Shown: one piece after another, positions 22,942 through 33,215 of the stretch
How the letters are laid out: each line of letters starts with the position of its first letter
How positions within the stretch are numbered: position 1 is the stretch's first letter
Position numbers and translations under genes: made by a program
Origin: Selaginella moellendorffii
Lineage: Eukaryota; Streptophyta; Lycopodiopsida; Selaginellales; Selaginellaceae
Length of the DNA stretch: 64,000 nucleotides
Direction: 5' to 3'
NCBI RefSeq assembly: GCF_000143415.4
Contig: NW_003314267.1
Location: 1,438,100-1,502,099, forward strand
Notes under the pieces: model-generated
What the model saw: only the letters and a program-made list of their open reading frames with translations
What the model was told of the DNA's origin: nothing
Database searches by the model: none

Positions 22942-25900
22942 ATGGAAATGGCGCAAGAACTGCTGGACGGACCGCTGCACGAGATCAAAGAAACCAGTAA
23001 GTATGATTTCCACTTCAACACCCATCAGTGCCAGTACCTGCAAAGCCGATGCTCCGTGGTCGAAGAATACGTGCGGCTTTGGCAGAGCTGCTCCGAGCTT
23101 GAGCCACTTCCCCTGGCCATGGAGGAGCTCCGTTGTATGCTAAGCAGAGCCTTGCAGCTTCTCAAGCAGTGCCAGCACGAGGAATGGCTGTACCATGCTG
23201 CAGTCCGGCTCACTGATTCCAGAGCCTTTGCGGAGATCTGCTGGTGTCTCAGTAGATTGACGGCCTTGGTCAATGCTCACATGATCCATTCTGCCATGGA
23301 TATTAGGAGTCCCAATGTACAGTGCCTCATGGCTATGCCTTACAAGCGCAAGCACATAGAGAACCTGCGTTCGGCAATGGAGGACCTGAGTCCCTGCACA
23401 TCAAGAGATAGAAAGGAGCTCTTCGTGAGAGCAAATTCCATCGGAGAAACTGACGGCAGGTATGGTCTGGCACAGTACCTTGTTGAGAAGCTGCTGTCAA
23501 GCGGAGGAGGAGCACTTCCTACCATTCAGGCCCTCGAACTCAAGACTCTGATAGGTGCGGGGGCATTTGGTTCCGTGTACAAGGCTGAATGGCTGGGGGC
23601 ACCAGTTGCTGTGAAAGAGTTTAGGAGCGGTGATGCTTCATTCGACAAGGAGGTGAACATCCTGAAAGAACTTATTTCAGAACCGCACCCGAGCGTGCTC
23701 CAAATGATAGGATACTATCAGAAGGATGAGAAGGCTTACCTTGTCATGGAGCTGATGGAAAGAGATTTGGCCAACGTTATAAGGAAGACTCAAGGTTCGC
23801 TGCAACTTTTAACTTCTATAGACATCATGCTCCAGATTGCGAGCGGCATGAGCTACCTCCATCAAAAGAATGTGGTTCATCGAGACCTCAAGCCTTCGAA
23901 TATCCTGGTTAAGACACCGAACCATGCCTGCGCCACCTGTTCCAACGTGAGGTTAACAGACTTCGGAGTCTCAAAGTCGAACTTTATAAGCTTTGCACCG
24001 GACTTGTCTTACCAGAGGGGGACGATCCAATACATGGCTCCAGAGATGCTGAGGGGTCAGAAGTACTCCAGAGAAGTTGACGTGTACAGCTTTGGAATTA
24101 CTTGCTTCCAGATCCTGACTGGAACGCTGCCATTTCAGGACGATGGCAAGCAGCTGGTGGCAGATAAACTGGTCGAGACGATCGAAGATGGAAATAGGCC
24201 TGACCTTCCAACAGGCTGTCCACTGGAGCTGGTTGCTCTCCTCAACAGGTGCTGGAACAGGAATCCGAAAGATAGACCAACCTTCGAACACATATCCAGA
24301 ATGCTGTGGTCGCTAAAAGAAAGGTTGCTTGGTGGCCACAACCTCGAATCCAGCTTCACAGGCAGTGAGATGTCCAGTTGCAACGCTGCGGAAGAGCTCA
24401 CACTCGCTGCAGGAGATATGATCTGCCAGATTTCAGTTGCTGCTCCGTTCACAAATTTTCACCAGTGCTACTTCTTGCAGTCGAGGTGCAAGCAGATTTC
24501 CAGCTACCGCGAATTTCCGAATAAGCTGCGCCTTCGTTCATGGTTTGCCGTTCAGATAAAGCTGGTGACTACCTTGAGAACTGCGTTGTCGCTGCTAGAA
24601 TCTTACAGTGAAGAGAGGTGGCTGCATACGGCGGTGCTGAAAGAGCATAACCCGTGGGCGTTCAGAAAAGCTCTTGAAGATATCAACAGATGTGAAACCA
24701 CACTGAGAGCCATAAACCCCGGCAACCACAGCGATAACGTGATGACGTTCCCCGCTGTTCCTGAGCAATATGCGGAAGATGATAAAAAGAGAATGGCGGA
24801 AAGCATCAAAGGCTTACTCGATGCATCGGACGGGGTGACGGTTAAGTTTGCAGAATATTTGGTTCAAAAAGCAGCTTTTGATTCAGTGTTACCATGCATC
24901 GATCCACAGGAAATCGTACTGCTCAATTTCATAGGAATGTCAAACCATGGGACGATATTTGAAGCAAGATGGCTAGACGTACCTGTGATGGTAAAAGCCC
25001 TTGGAACAGGAAATGAAGCTGAAAAGCTCCTGAAGGAGCTTGACAAGCGGCACGCAGAACTTATAAACAGGCCCCATCCAAATGTAGTGCAAGTTATCGG
25101 CTACACAAGGCACGGGGAAAACCTGTTCGTGGTGTCCGAGCGGGTCTCTGGAGGCCACTTCCGAGTGACAAAGTTCCCTCTTGTATTGACCATCGAGATC
25201 CTGCTTCAAGTTGCTCAAGGCGTGGCCTACTTGCATGAACATAACTGCGAGCTCTCGGACTTGAATACGCTGCTGGTGGACTTTGAAAAAGGCCACTTCG
25301 ACGAATTCACCGGTGGCATCACTGTCAAAGTTCACGCACAGTCCAACCTCAGAAAACGAGATGGACCAAATAGCTTGAGTACCTTGGCTGGAAGGTTGAA
25401 GCATCCGTTCCACTTCCCTCACGTGCCAGACGCGGACTGCGGGAAGATCGACGCGTACAAGTTTGGTATAGCCTGCGTAGAAATGATCACCGGACAAACC
25501 ATCGGGGAAGAAATACTGCTCTCTGGAAAACTACCGCAACTGCCTCACGATTGCACGGGAATCAAGGCTGTGATAGAGAAATGCCTGAGCTCGCAGCCTC
25601 CGGGCTTCCATCAAATCGTGGAACTCCTGCAATCAGCTCAACTTAGACTGGAGATTCCGCCTACAAGCGACATAGACTACCGACGGATGCTTCTGGACTC
25701 CAGCGCTCAAACTGGACTCAAGCTCGACATAACGGGAGACGCAGTAATTGGTGGCAAGCTCATTGCTGTTGGAAACGTAGAAAATGTGGGTAACAGGCTC
25801 TACCAGTGGATCCGTCAGCACAAAGATGGAACTATAGAGCGGTTGCGGCCATTTCTCGTGACGGAGTTGGACTCTGGGACACTGGAGTATGATCTAACAG

Positions 25901-26367
25901 CCGACGACTTCAACAAGGCGATCTCACTAACTTACGTGGATATGAACGAAAAGATCGAAGTTTCCGGCAGAGAAACCACGAACAGTCGATGGGTTTCCTA
26001 TAGTGACACTATGAAGCGGGCGCTCAAGATGATATGGGGAGCTGGCGAGGCCAAGTTCAAGGTTTTGCAGCTAAGGGAAGAAGAAGGGAGCAAGCAGAGC
26101 TACCTGGTGATTAGACGGCCGCATTGCATGCTGGAGTGGAAGCGCTACTACTTGAAAAGGATGGAGATCAAGATCGCGTTCACCTCCCCGGCGGCCGGCA
26201 TCAAAATATCCGAGGAGAATCCGCAAATTTGCCAGCTGATCGATAACGGCGGCGCGGAGGCCTGCAAGATCCGATTCAAGAACGCGTTCGAGAGAGACCT
26301 GGCGGTGCTTACCTTCCGGCATTTCTTGCGCGCCTGTGAGAAGGGGAAGCGCTCGCGACGACGATGA
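22942..26367 (+). CDS. Intronless tandem kinase-pseudokinase protein
   Basis: A single exon of 1,141 residues from the ATG at 22942. Order: helical bundle (about 1-110; HFNTHQCQYLQSRC); protein kinase 1 (about 200-455) with GAGAFGSVYKAEW, VAVKEF, HRDLKPSN, DFG and an APE-type MAPEML, so catalytically complete; a second helical bundle (about 480-600; NFHQCYFLQSRCKQ, clearly related to the first); kinase-like domain 2 (about 655-890) lacking HRD (CELSDLN) and DFG, hence a pseudokinase; an Ig-like module (about 925-1010; LIAVGNVENVG, LTADDFNKAISLTYVD) reminiscent of AIR9-type repeats; and a basic PH-like end (VIRRPHCMLEWKRYYLKR). The bundle-kinase unit is internally duplicated. Helical bundle plus kinase recalls plant MLKL and DUF1221 kinases, but that link is only inference. 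Intronless structure contrasts with all neighbours and could mean retroposition. Confidence 0.85.
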   Translation: MEMAQELLDGPLHEIKETSKYDFHFNTHQCQYLQSRCSVVEEYVRLWQSCSELEPLPLAMEELRCMLSRALQLLKQCQHEEWLYHAAVRLTDSRAFAEICWCLSRLTALVNAHMIHSAMDIRSPNVQCLMAMPYKRKHIENLRSAMEDLSPCTSRDRKELFVRANSIGETDGRYGLAQYLVEKLLSSGGGALPTIQALELKTLIGAGAFGSVYKAEWLGAPVAVKEFRSGDASFDKEVNILKELISEPHPSVLQMIGYYQKDEKAYLVMELMERDLANVIRKTQGSLQLLTSIDIMLQIASGMSYLHQKNVVHRDLKPSNILVKTPNHACATCSNVRLTDFGVSKSNFISFAPDLSYQRGTIQYMAPEMLRGQKYSREVDVYSFGITCFQILTGTLPFQDDGKQLVADKLVETIEDGNRPDLPTGCPLELVALLNRCWNRNPKDRPTFEHISRMLWSLKERLLGGHNLESSFTGSEMSSCNAAEELTLAAGDMICQISVAAPFTNFHQCYFLQSRCKQISSYREFPNKLRLRSWFAVQIKLVTTLRTALSLLESYSEERWLHTAVLKEHNPWAFRKALEDINRCETTLRAINPGNHSDNVMTFPAVPEQYAEDDKKRMAESIKGLLDASDGVTVKFAEYLVQKAAFDSVLPCIDPQEIVLLNFIGMSNHGTIFEARWLDVPVMVKALGTGNEAEKLLKELDKRHAELINRPHPNVVQVIGYTRHGENLFVVSERVSGGHFRVTKFPLVLTIEILLQVAQGVAYLHEHNCELSDLNTLLVDFEKGHFDEFTGGITVKVHAQSNLRKRDGPNSLSTLAGRLKHPFHFPHVPDADCGKIDAYKFGIACVEMITGQTIGEEILLSGKLPQLPHDCTGIKAVIEKCLSSQPPGFHQIVELLQSAQLRLEIPPTSDIDYRRMLLDSSAQTGLKLDITGDAVIGGKLIAVGNVENVGNRLYQWIRQHKDGTIERLRPFLVTELDSGTLEYDLTADDFNKAISLTYVDMNEKIEVSGRETTNSRWVSYSDTMKRALKMIWGAGEAKFKVLQLREEEGSKQSYLVIRRPHCMLEWKRYYLKRMEIKIAFTSPAAGIKISEENPQICQLIDNGGAEACKIRFKNAFERDLAVLTFRHFLRACEKGKRSRRR

Positions 26368-26640
26368 CATCCAAAATGCTGTGAGTCAACGGCGCGCGCC
26401 GGTGATTTCTTGCTGGAAATCGAAGTAGAAATGAAGAACCCTATATGTACAAAAGAGAAAGGTGCAAGTTTCGAACCGGCGACTTTTGCTAAAGTGGCAG
26501 GTTTTTCATATTTCCCGCCCTTGGGAAGCTAGTATTTCGTGAGCGAGTTTGTTGGTCTCGGGATCGGGTAGTTTTAGAATTTTTTCTTCGTTGTGGGCAG
26601 CAGAAGACTTAAACGATGGATGCATCCATTAAAAACCATG
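26368..26640. other. 3' flank of the kinase gene
   Basis: No coding sequence or repeat recognised beyond a short CGCGCGCC tract near 26390. Confidence 0.3.
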
Positions 26641-26800
26641 ATGAGAAGCTGACGGCAAATTCCGATATTTTTCTACCTGTAGGTTCATGGCCTCCAGTCG
26701 AAACCACCAAGCTCCAGCTTTACCATGGCACATGAAAACGCACCTGGATAAAAAAAAGGAAAACACTCGTTAGGAGAGAAATACCTAGAATAAAAGAGAT
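26641..26800 (-). pseudogene. Duplicate fragment of WHIRLY exon 2 and flanking introns
   Basis: Matches 22485-22660, including GAAGCTGACGGC, ACCTGTAG, CACCAAGCTCCAGCTTT, and CCTGGATAAAAAA, with deletions that destroy the exon. It is the left half of a duplicated WHIRLY/kinase junction; the right half is at 29625-30088. Confidence 0.75.
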
Positions 26801-27419
26801 AGTACCCTCAGGAGCAGGGAATAAATTTCAGGAAAATAGGGATTTTTTTCTGACATTTATCACTTGAACTATAAGTGTCAAATGACATTATCATAGAAAC
26901 TTCATATAATGTTTGCTTAATGCCTTGTTCTTGAAGCCACACCCAAAAAAGATTGTGACCATTAAATTGTTAATCCTCCCATATGTGCATCCAATGTCTT
27001 CAATCAAAAATGGGTCAACCTAGAGAGTCTAGGTTTTCTGGCACATATTTTTACATGGTATATAGATTATCTTGTGTAAGGAAAACCTCTTCATATCCAA
27101 CCATTCTAGGTCACAGCTTATCTTGAAAATCCTGCTAACATGGGGGAGCAAGGAGTGGGAGAAATTGGGATTGAGCAAGAGTATGGAAGAAATCAAGTGG
27201 AGTGTAGAGGAAGGAGTGGAACACCAAAGTGCATAGTTTTATACTTCTCAATTTGCATTTGCACTAGAAGACTATACTCCCTTAACTAAACTTTCTATTG
27301 GCATCTGGCATACATATTCCTTTTTTAGAATATTATTTATGAACATACTTGTGATCTAACAGTTAAAATTTTAGAACTTCAACTTTATAATGACACTCCA
27401 ATCCAAAATGAATTTTCTT

Positions 27420-27454
<35 letters not shown>

Positions 27455-27542
27455 TGTGTGGAGCGAGTTCCATGCCCCTGTATGTGTCGAGAAATCTGTC
27501 CCTGCTCAACTGGGCACTGATCCCCTGTGTCTCTGTTTTACA

Positions 27543-27651
27543 GCAGAAAGCGGGAGGTAGCCGGCACAAAGGTGACGCCGTCGGGGGCATTTGGCAAGAA
27601 GATGACCATGGACGACCTGGATCATAAATACGAGGATGATTGTGTCTTTTA
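27543..27651 (+). pseudogene. Possible terminal exon of an unknown gene
   Basis: After a TTTTACAG acceptor the plus strand reads KREVAGTKVTPSGAFG, then KKMTMDDLDHKYEDDCVF and a stop. It looks like a genuine C-terminus but no partner exon was found. Family not recognised. Confidence 0.3.
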
Positions 27652-29157
27652 GGGCAGGAGAGAGCAACAGTCGACGACAACAGCAGGAAGACAAAATCTT
27701 TATCTCTGGATCTCGCACTGGTGTAATGAACGCAAGGTGACGGGCATTAGCAAACGGCTACTTTCAAATTGCATATGCAAGTGAACAGGAATTGAACAAG
27801 TGAACAATTTTCTGCTTTGTCTAATCACACTGAAGCATCGGTTGCTGATATTAATGGAATACTTGCATGCTCTGAAAACTCCAAGCTTTAATTGGCCGCA
27901 CTGCTTTAATCTGTATCTGCACCATTAGCGTGGTGATGGAATATTCCAGCCGAAATATTTTCTAGGTATTTCTAGAATTGTTCCAGAGCGTGAGACACGT
28001 CAGCGACTCGATACTATAAAATTTAGTTTGTTTGCAGTTATCATCTCTTGAAGGAAATGCTCGCGATAACAGCTTTTGCATGGACTCCACAAAGATCACC
28101 AAGACTGGAATAGTGTCCTCCGTTCAAAGCCACACATGAAAACCTCACACTGACCTTTTGAGAAAGGAGCACCTAACATACCACCACCACCTCTTCAATC
28201 TTTAGACTTGGCCTGTTGGTTATGAGCATCTCACCTTACAAAGCAGTGTTTTTTACTTGTAAGAATTAGATATTTGTTTTGTTTTTTAAGTTGTACAACC
28301 TTTTTTTTTGGAAATGCTGCCAGACATTCTTTGTCTTCCTTAGTAACTATGTTAGCAAATGTTGTGACTTAGTTACGAGGCAATGCAGATAAGGAAAGTC
28401 ATTTGACAGTGTTTGAAAGCCATTGAAACCATTTCAGCTGAATTCACTTTCATCTCTTTTTTTCAAGAAGAGTTCTATCTTGTTTGCTTTTCGAGTGCTT
28501 GGACCATATCACTGCCTTGCACAATACAAATTTATTTCACTGCTGATCATATGTTTAGAAGCTGCAGATTTCATTTTTCTTATACTCAAAACGTATGTGT
28601 CCATCTTTGCTGCTTATTTCTCCGATTGCATCGTTCTTCACTTGACCTAAAAAGGCCAAGTTGAAATGTTTATATCTACAATGTGATATTACTAGGGACA
28701 AGCAAAACTACAAACACCAACGTCTGAGTTCTTGGGACAAGCACAGTCTCGACTTGAGAATTTCCCAGCCACTAGAGCTGTTTGACTTTCTCGGTTTGAT
28801 CCTGTAAGAAGATCCGATTTTGAGTTTAATTATGTGATAGATCTTTTGGGTATGAGGTCTCTTGCAAATTGGATTTTGTATTGTGGGGTTTTAGAGACTG
28901 CCACGTCCATAGTGCGCACACAATGGCAACTTTGAATTGGGAGGAAAGTTCGGGATTGTATTTTTGAACTTGGGGTTAGAGCAGAGAAGGAGTTTATTGA
29001 AGTGGAGGCTAGAAACAGTTGGTGAGTATGTTATTGCTATTTCTGTGCCACAAGATTGCTGCTGTTGCCATAGATTTCTTGAAGGCAATGACATAGAAGC
29101 AATGTAAGTCATTTGATCTTGGTTGTTTGTATCTTTTGTTAGATCTTTCACTTTCAG

Positions 29158-29423
29158 AGGACCGCCTCCATCTCCTGGTGCCGACCACGCTGCAGCGGTC
29201 TATGCTGGTCATTACCTGTGCATATTCGGGGATGGCTCACATTCCAGTTGCTTCAGTGACTCGCATTTTGAACTTGAAAACGGTATGCTTGATGCATTTC
29301 TCCTTTGAACTTATGGATTGAAAACTCCAGACCAATTTGATCATGCAAACAGACTTCTTGTGCAGGCCATGCTAGCACAGCAATTGGTGATTTGTGCAAC
29401 AATTTTGGTGGATGGCATTTATG
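29158..29423 (+). pseudogene. Kelch-repeat exon fragments (ACBP4/5- or At5g04420-like)
   Basis: 29158-29282, between a TTTCAG acceptor and a GT donor, encodes GPPPSPGADHAAAVYAG, then HYLCIFGDGSHSSCFSDSHF, matching plant kelch proteins of the 'RSDHAA..H...L.IFGGGSH...F.DLHVLD' type. A second piece at 29366-29423 reads GHASTAIGDLCNNFGGW, equivalent to GHAGT.VG..W.IVGGG but degenerate. No complete gene surrounds them. Confidence 0.6.
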
Positions 29424-29624
29424 TATGTTCCAACTTTTCATGTATCATGATCAGTACCATGGATTTCGGAAATGATTGTGAAAACGCACTTGTAACCTCT
29501 GTGCTAGCATGGACGTCTATCACGATATCTTCATCTTCTATTTCACAACACATTATATACATCATTTGTTTTCTCGGGATTGAGACATGTCTCCATGAAC
29601 TCCAAAAAAATAATAAACAACTGA

Positions 29625-30088
29625 TGGCACTCACGTCAGTGAGCCGTATCCCACACTGACACATAAATCTCCGTCACTTCTATTGTCTTGACAAGGTTAA
29701 TTGACTTGGTGAAGATGGAAATGGTGCAAGAACTGTTGGACGGACCGCTGCATGAGATCAAAGAAACCAGTAAGTAGGATTTCCACTTCAACACCCATCA
29801 GTGCCAGTACCTGCAAAGCCGATGCTCCATGGTTGAAGAATATGTGCGGCTTTGGCAGAGCTGCTCTGAGCTTGACCCACTTCCCCTGGCCATGGAGGAG
29901 CTCCATTGTATGCTGAACAGAGCCTTGCAGCTTCTCAAGCAGTGCCAGCATGAGAAATGGCTGTACCATGCTGCAGTCCGGCTCACTGATTCCAGAGCCT
30001 TTGTGGAGATTTGCTTGTGTCTGAGTAGATTAATGGCCTTGGTCAATGCTCACATGATTCATTGTGCCACAGATATTAGGAGTAGTAT
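29625..30088 (+). pseudogene. Truncated copy of the kinase gene 5' end
   Basis: Close copy of 22850-23315 including 5' flank, start region and the first helical bundle. A TAT to TAG change at codon 22 stops the frame just before DFHFNTHQC. The copy ends at the point where a B-family LTR begins. Confidence 0.9.
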
Positions 30089-30676
30089 TAGAGCCAGTTT
30101 AGCCAGGAATGCCAGTGTGACCAAGGAATGTTATACCCACGTGTTAGGTGATGATATAACCACTAAAGAGTCCAAAGCTAAAGTGAATACAGATAGACAA
30201 ATAAGGTAGTTTGGTGAAATGTTTAAAAATCAACTTTAGCTCCCTCGGTAGATTGAAGAGTTGATGCTCTCAATCTAAATGTGGGTGGCACTACTTACTT
30301 GGATATCTAGCGTGCCTCATTAGAATCTTGCTCTAGCCACATAGCTAGGGCATTTAAATGTGAAAAGTGGGGAGAGTACCTATGAAATTTGTGTAAGGCC
30401 ATAGTGTTTCGAAATGTTATCCCAAAGTCCCAAATTATGGAAAGGAAAAGGAACAATCCTCTAATGTAACGACAAAGGATATGGTCACATGGTGTGGAAG
30501 TCATAAAGGACAGTGGGACTTAATGGTCGGGCCTTTGAACCTTGATTTAGTGGCGGTGTTAGTAAGCATGGCCATGGATGAAGAAGGACTTAATGGCAAC
30601 AAAAGAAGGGACATTAGGGAAGGGTGTTCTCTATATTTCTAAGCATTTTAAAGGTGCTAAGGTGTGGTTAAGGGAT
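30089..30676 (+). mobile_element. B-family LTR, left part of a split solo LTR
   Basis: Similar along its length to 35358-35940. It stops where a short remnant of a D-family LTR begins; the missing right part is the reverse complement of 44658-44987. Left plus right gives about 918 bp, equal to the 913-bp LTR at 35358-36270. Confidence 0.75.
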
Positions 30677-30702
30677 TGTCAAGACTCGTAACAAGATCAA
30701 GA
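30677..30702 (-). mobile_element. Detached 3' end of the D-family 3' LTR
   Basis: On the minus strand this reads TCTTGATCTTGTTACGAGTC then TTGACA, matching the end of the D 5' LTR at 46003-46028. The D 3' LTR at 50826-51126 lacks exactly this end. Confidence 0.75.
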
Positions 30703-31241
30703 AAGCTCTATTTCGTTAAAGTGGGATTTATTCAGTAAAATGGGACTAGGTACAAATTTTCAAGTATTTGAAAATGACGTGAAATTATATGTTTTTTGTC
30801 CAGGGGCTAGACATATCTGGGGCATGGTGACTAGCGCGGTGACTTTGTGTCCAGAATGAGTCCATCTGGTTGTATAATAAATCTCATTGTCAAGGTGAAC
30901 AAGCCGAATCTGAAGCTAAAGAAGAGCGATGGCATGCGCGCACACACTATTTGTTTGTTCATTGAGCGTGTGGTGAGCTTTCCAAGATGAACGTCATTCC
31001 TATTAGCCAGACATATAACTTAATGGTGAGAACATTTAGATATTATTCAATGTTATCTTTTTCTAATGAATCTAATTGTGAAGGTGTAGCAAGAGGCATT
31101 GCTAGTCTGGAGAAGTCATTTAACTCATTTGACCCTTAGTGTATTTTCATGAAACTAAATAACATTCATATTATTAAGGAATTTCTCTAGTACCTTTTTT
31201 TTACGACATAGAGGCTTGCATTTCTTTCAAAGGTGATATAG

Positions 31242-32718
31242 TAAAAGGCCTGAGGGCACATGCCATTCTATTTCTCAGACCGGTATTAAGATATACTAGT
31301 GCAAAGGGCCACATGCCATCACGCCTCCTCTGATTCAGATTCGGATTGTTCACCTTGAAATAAAATACATTAGAAACTTAGTAAAGGAATATTAATGAAT
31401 CTCACCTTGAACCCGGGTTATGAATGCTCTTGCTGCATCTCTTGCATGGTCTGGCAAGGTGATGGTGGCACTTTGCTTCCGCATCCAACCATGCACAACA
31501 TTATCCACCGATATGCTCATGCTGGGATCCCTTGGATTCAGCACCCATCTCTTTTCTAGGCAATCCTTCGTATATCCGGAACTTGGCTTGAACCACTCCA
31601 CAGTTACATTGAAGGAGTTAGTTTCCGCGTCCTCCTCTGCATCAGTGATGCAGCGCCCCACCCATATCATTTGTTTTTTATTACTGGGTCTGACAAGCAC
31701 GACCATTCCTTTGCAGACCTGTACTGGATTGAATGCTGAATCCGGCTTCTTGTTCCTCGGCCCACAATAGTGATTCTCAACATCGTTATCTGTCACTGCA
31801 TTTCTAGAGGACATTGTTCTGCTACTATCTGGTGCTCTGGGTTTTGGCCAAAAGGACTCTTCCAATTCTTCATATACAACCGGCCCATTTTGGATAGTAG
31901 ATATAATCTTCTCCCAGTATTCGAGCAAAGGCTTGCACCTCTTAAAATAGGATTCTCCACCAAACACCAACCCCCTCTTCTAGAAGGCAATATGCTGTCT
32001 AATCCCGGCCACTATACTTTCCTGGTCTTTGAGTCCATCCGGGTGCATCAGCCGTGGGGAACCCTGAGGAATCATAGGTTCCCCAGTTATGGGATGTCTC
32101 TTGAAGAGTTCAATGCCATCCACTGGCAGCCACACTGTGTCCCATTCTCTCATCTTGTACCTCATCACTGGAGCACCGTCACGCATGCTGAAATGAAACT
32201 GAAGAGGCTTGGAGTGGCCAATCAGCGTTTCGGATCCGTCCCTGATGTAGCCTCTTACAAACCCCTTAAAGTCTGGAACCTCTGTCACAAGTGCAGCTTC
32301 AACAGTGCCTTTGATGCAATTTTGGAATTCATTGTAGAGTTGTGGGAGGGTGAGGACATTGGATCGCCGGAGGGACTCTGCCAGGTGACTGAACATGGCA
32401 TCGACGTCTTCATGAGTGTGCCCAACCATGAGAAAGCCAAGTGTAACCGTTTCAAATATGCCTTTGGCAACAAGCATCGCCAAGTACGCAAAGACGTACA
32501 TGTTTTTGTTCTCACTGCCAGCATTGTCTGTTTGGAGCAGAAGATGGGGTGGAAGGCCACATCGGCCGCAAGAACTTCCTTGAGATTCTGCTTCGTTTGG
32601 ATGAGGCTGTGCATTCACCGGGCGACCAGCCTCGTCGGAATGGCATGAGGCCTCACGTGATAACCCTACAATCTGACGGCCAACATATTCACTGGGATGG
32701 CATGGGGCCCCACGCGAT
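31242..32718. repeat. 22-bp palindrome copies, cluster 1
   Basis: Good copies at 32639-32660 and 32697-32718 (half-site ATGGCRTG, central GGCC, inverted half-site CAYGCCAT, with single spacer bases), and decayed copies near 31242 and 31303. The two good copies lie inside the split transposase-like gene, in a stretch absent from relatives of that family as I remember them; read in frame they give GAPCHPSE and EASCHSDE. Confidence 0.7.
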
Positions 32719-33215
32719 ACTGCAAGCCTTTGCTCCTCCTCCAGCTGAACCCTGTATGGGGTTCGATCGACAAGGGCCTTATGCAAGGGTTGGCCGTTCA
32801 GCTCAGTCTGCGCACTTTGCAGAGACCTTAAGTGTTTTGCTAGGGACGCAATCATCATGTTTGCACCCCCGCCACCCCATAGAGGTACAAAGAAGTTCCC
32901 ATAGTTCTGGGCACCATGCCCATGAGCGATTATGCCAAACAGAGACACAGGCAGCTGCATGGATGAAGAGATTGCCTTGGGGGCAGGATTGAGTCGAGGT
33001 AAGCACGTCTTTTTCTGGTCCATTTTGTCGTGGATGATGCAGAGGTAAGAGTCAGGTCTCTCCATGGAGAGAATCCTGTTATGATAATATGCAGTCCTGC
33101 AGCTTCTCTGCTCGATGTTGTGGTCGAGCCGCCTTCTAACCAACATCTCTCGCTCTTGAGCGCTGCAGTCAACAACTTGGAGGTCTAGAAGACCAAGTAC
33201 CTCTTGGCAACTCTG
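31392..33215 (-). pseudogene. DUF7869-like transposase gene, C-terminal half
   Basis: Open from about 33215 to 31980, a TAG, then open in the same frame to 31392. Motifs fit an RNase-H-like DDE core: LCIIHDKMDQKKTCLPRL (first Asp), FGIIAHGHGAQNY, LLLQTDNAGSENKN (second Asp) and LGFLMVGHTHEDVDAMFSHL (Glu/Asp pair). VMRYKMREWDTVWLP and a C-terminal beta-rich WVGRCI..VEWFKPS module follow. It lacks the Cys-rich N-terminal half, which lies at 59563-60842 on the other strand. DUF7869 proteins are widespread in plants, fungi and protists; a transposase role is inference from the acidic residues and the element ends. Confidence 0.75.

Larger units (their letters stand above)
26801..29624. other. Inserted block splitting the WHIRLY/kinase duplicate
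   Basis: About 2.8 kb with no counterpart between 22660 and 22845. It contains a (CT)n tract at 27424-27451, an exon-like end at 27543-27651, and two kelch exon fragments. I found no terminal repeats or transposase, so its nature (captured-gene transposon, helitron or deletion scar) is open. Confidence 0.5.
30703..33215 (-). mobile_element. Right part of the 12.2-kb palindrome-bearing DNA transposon
   Basis: Begins with the same 24 bp (AAGCTCTATTTCGTTAAAGT, then GGGA) as 51127-51150. Contains the 3' half of the DUF7869-like gene and at least four copies of the 22-bp palindrome. Its inner end is the breakpoint where the gene is cut. When 33.2-60.85 kb is flipped it becomes continuous with 51127-60845. 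Confidence 0.75.

Noticed and set aside
31242-32718. CRISPR-like interpretation of the palindromes
   Set aside because: Spacing is irregular, spacers are not of constant length, copies sit in introns and exons, and the genome is a plant's.
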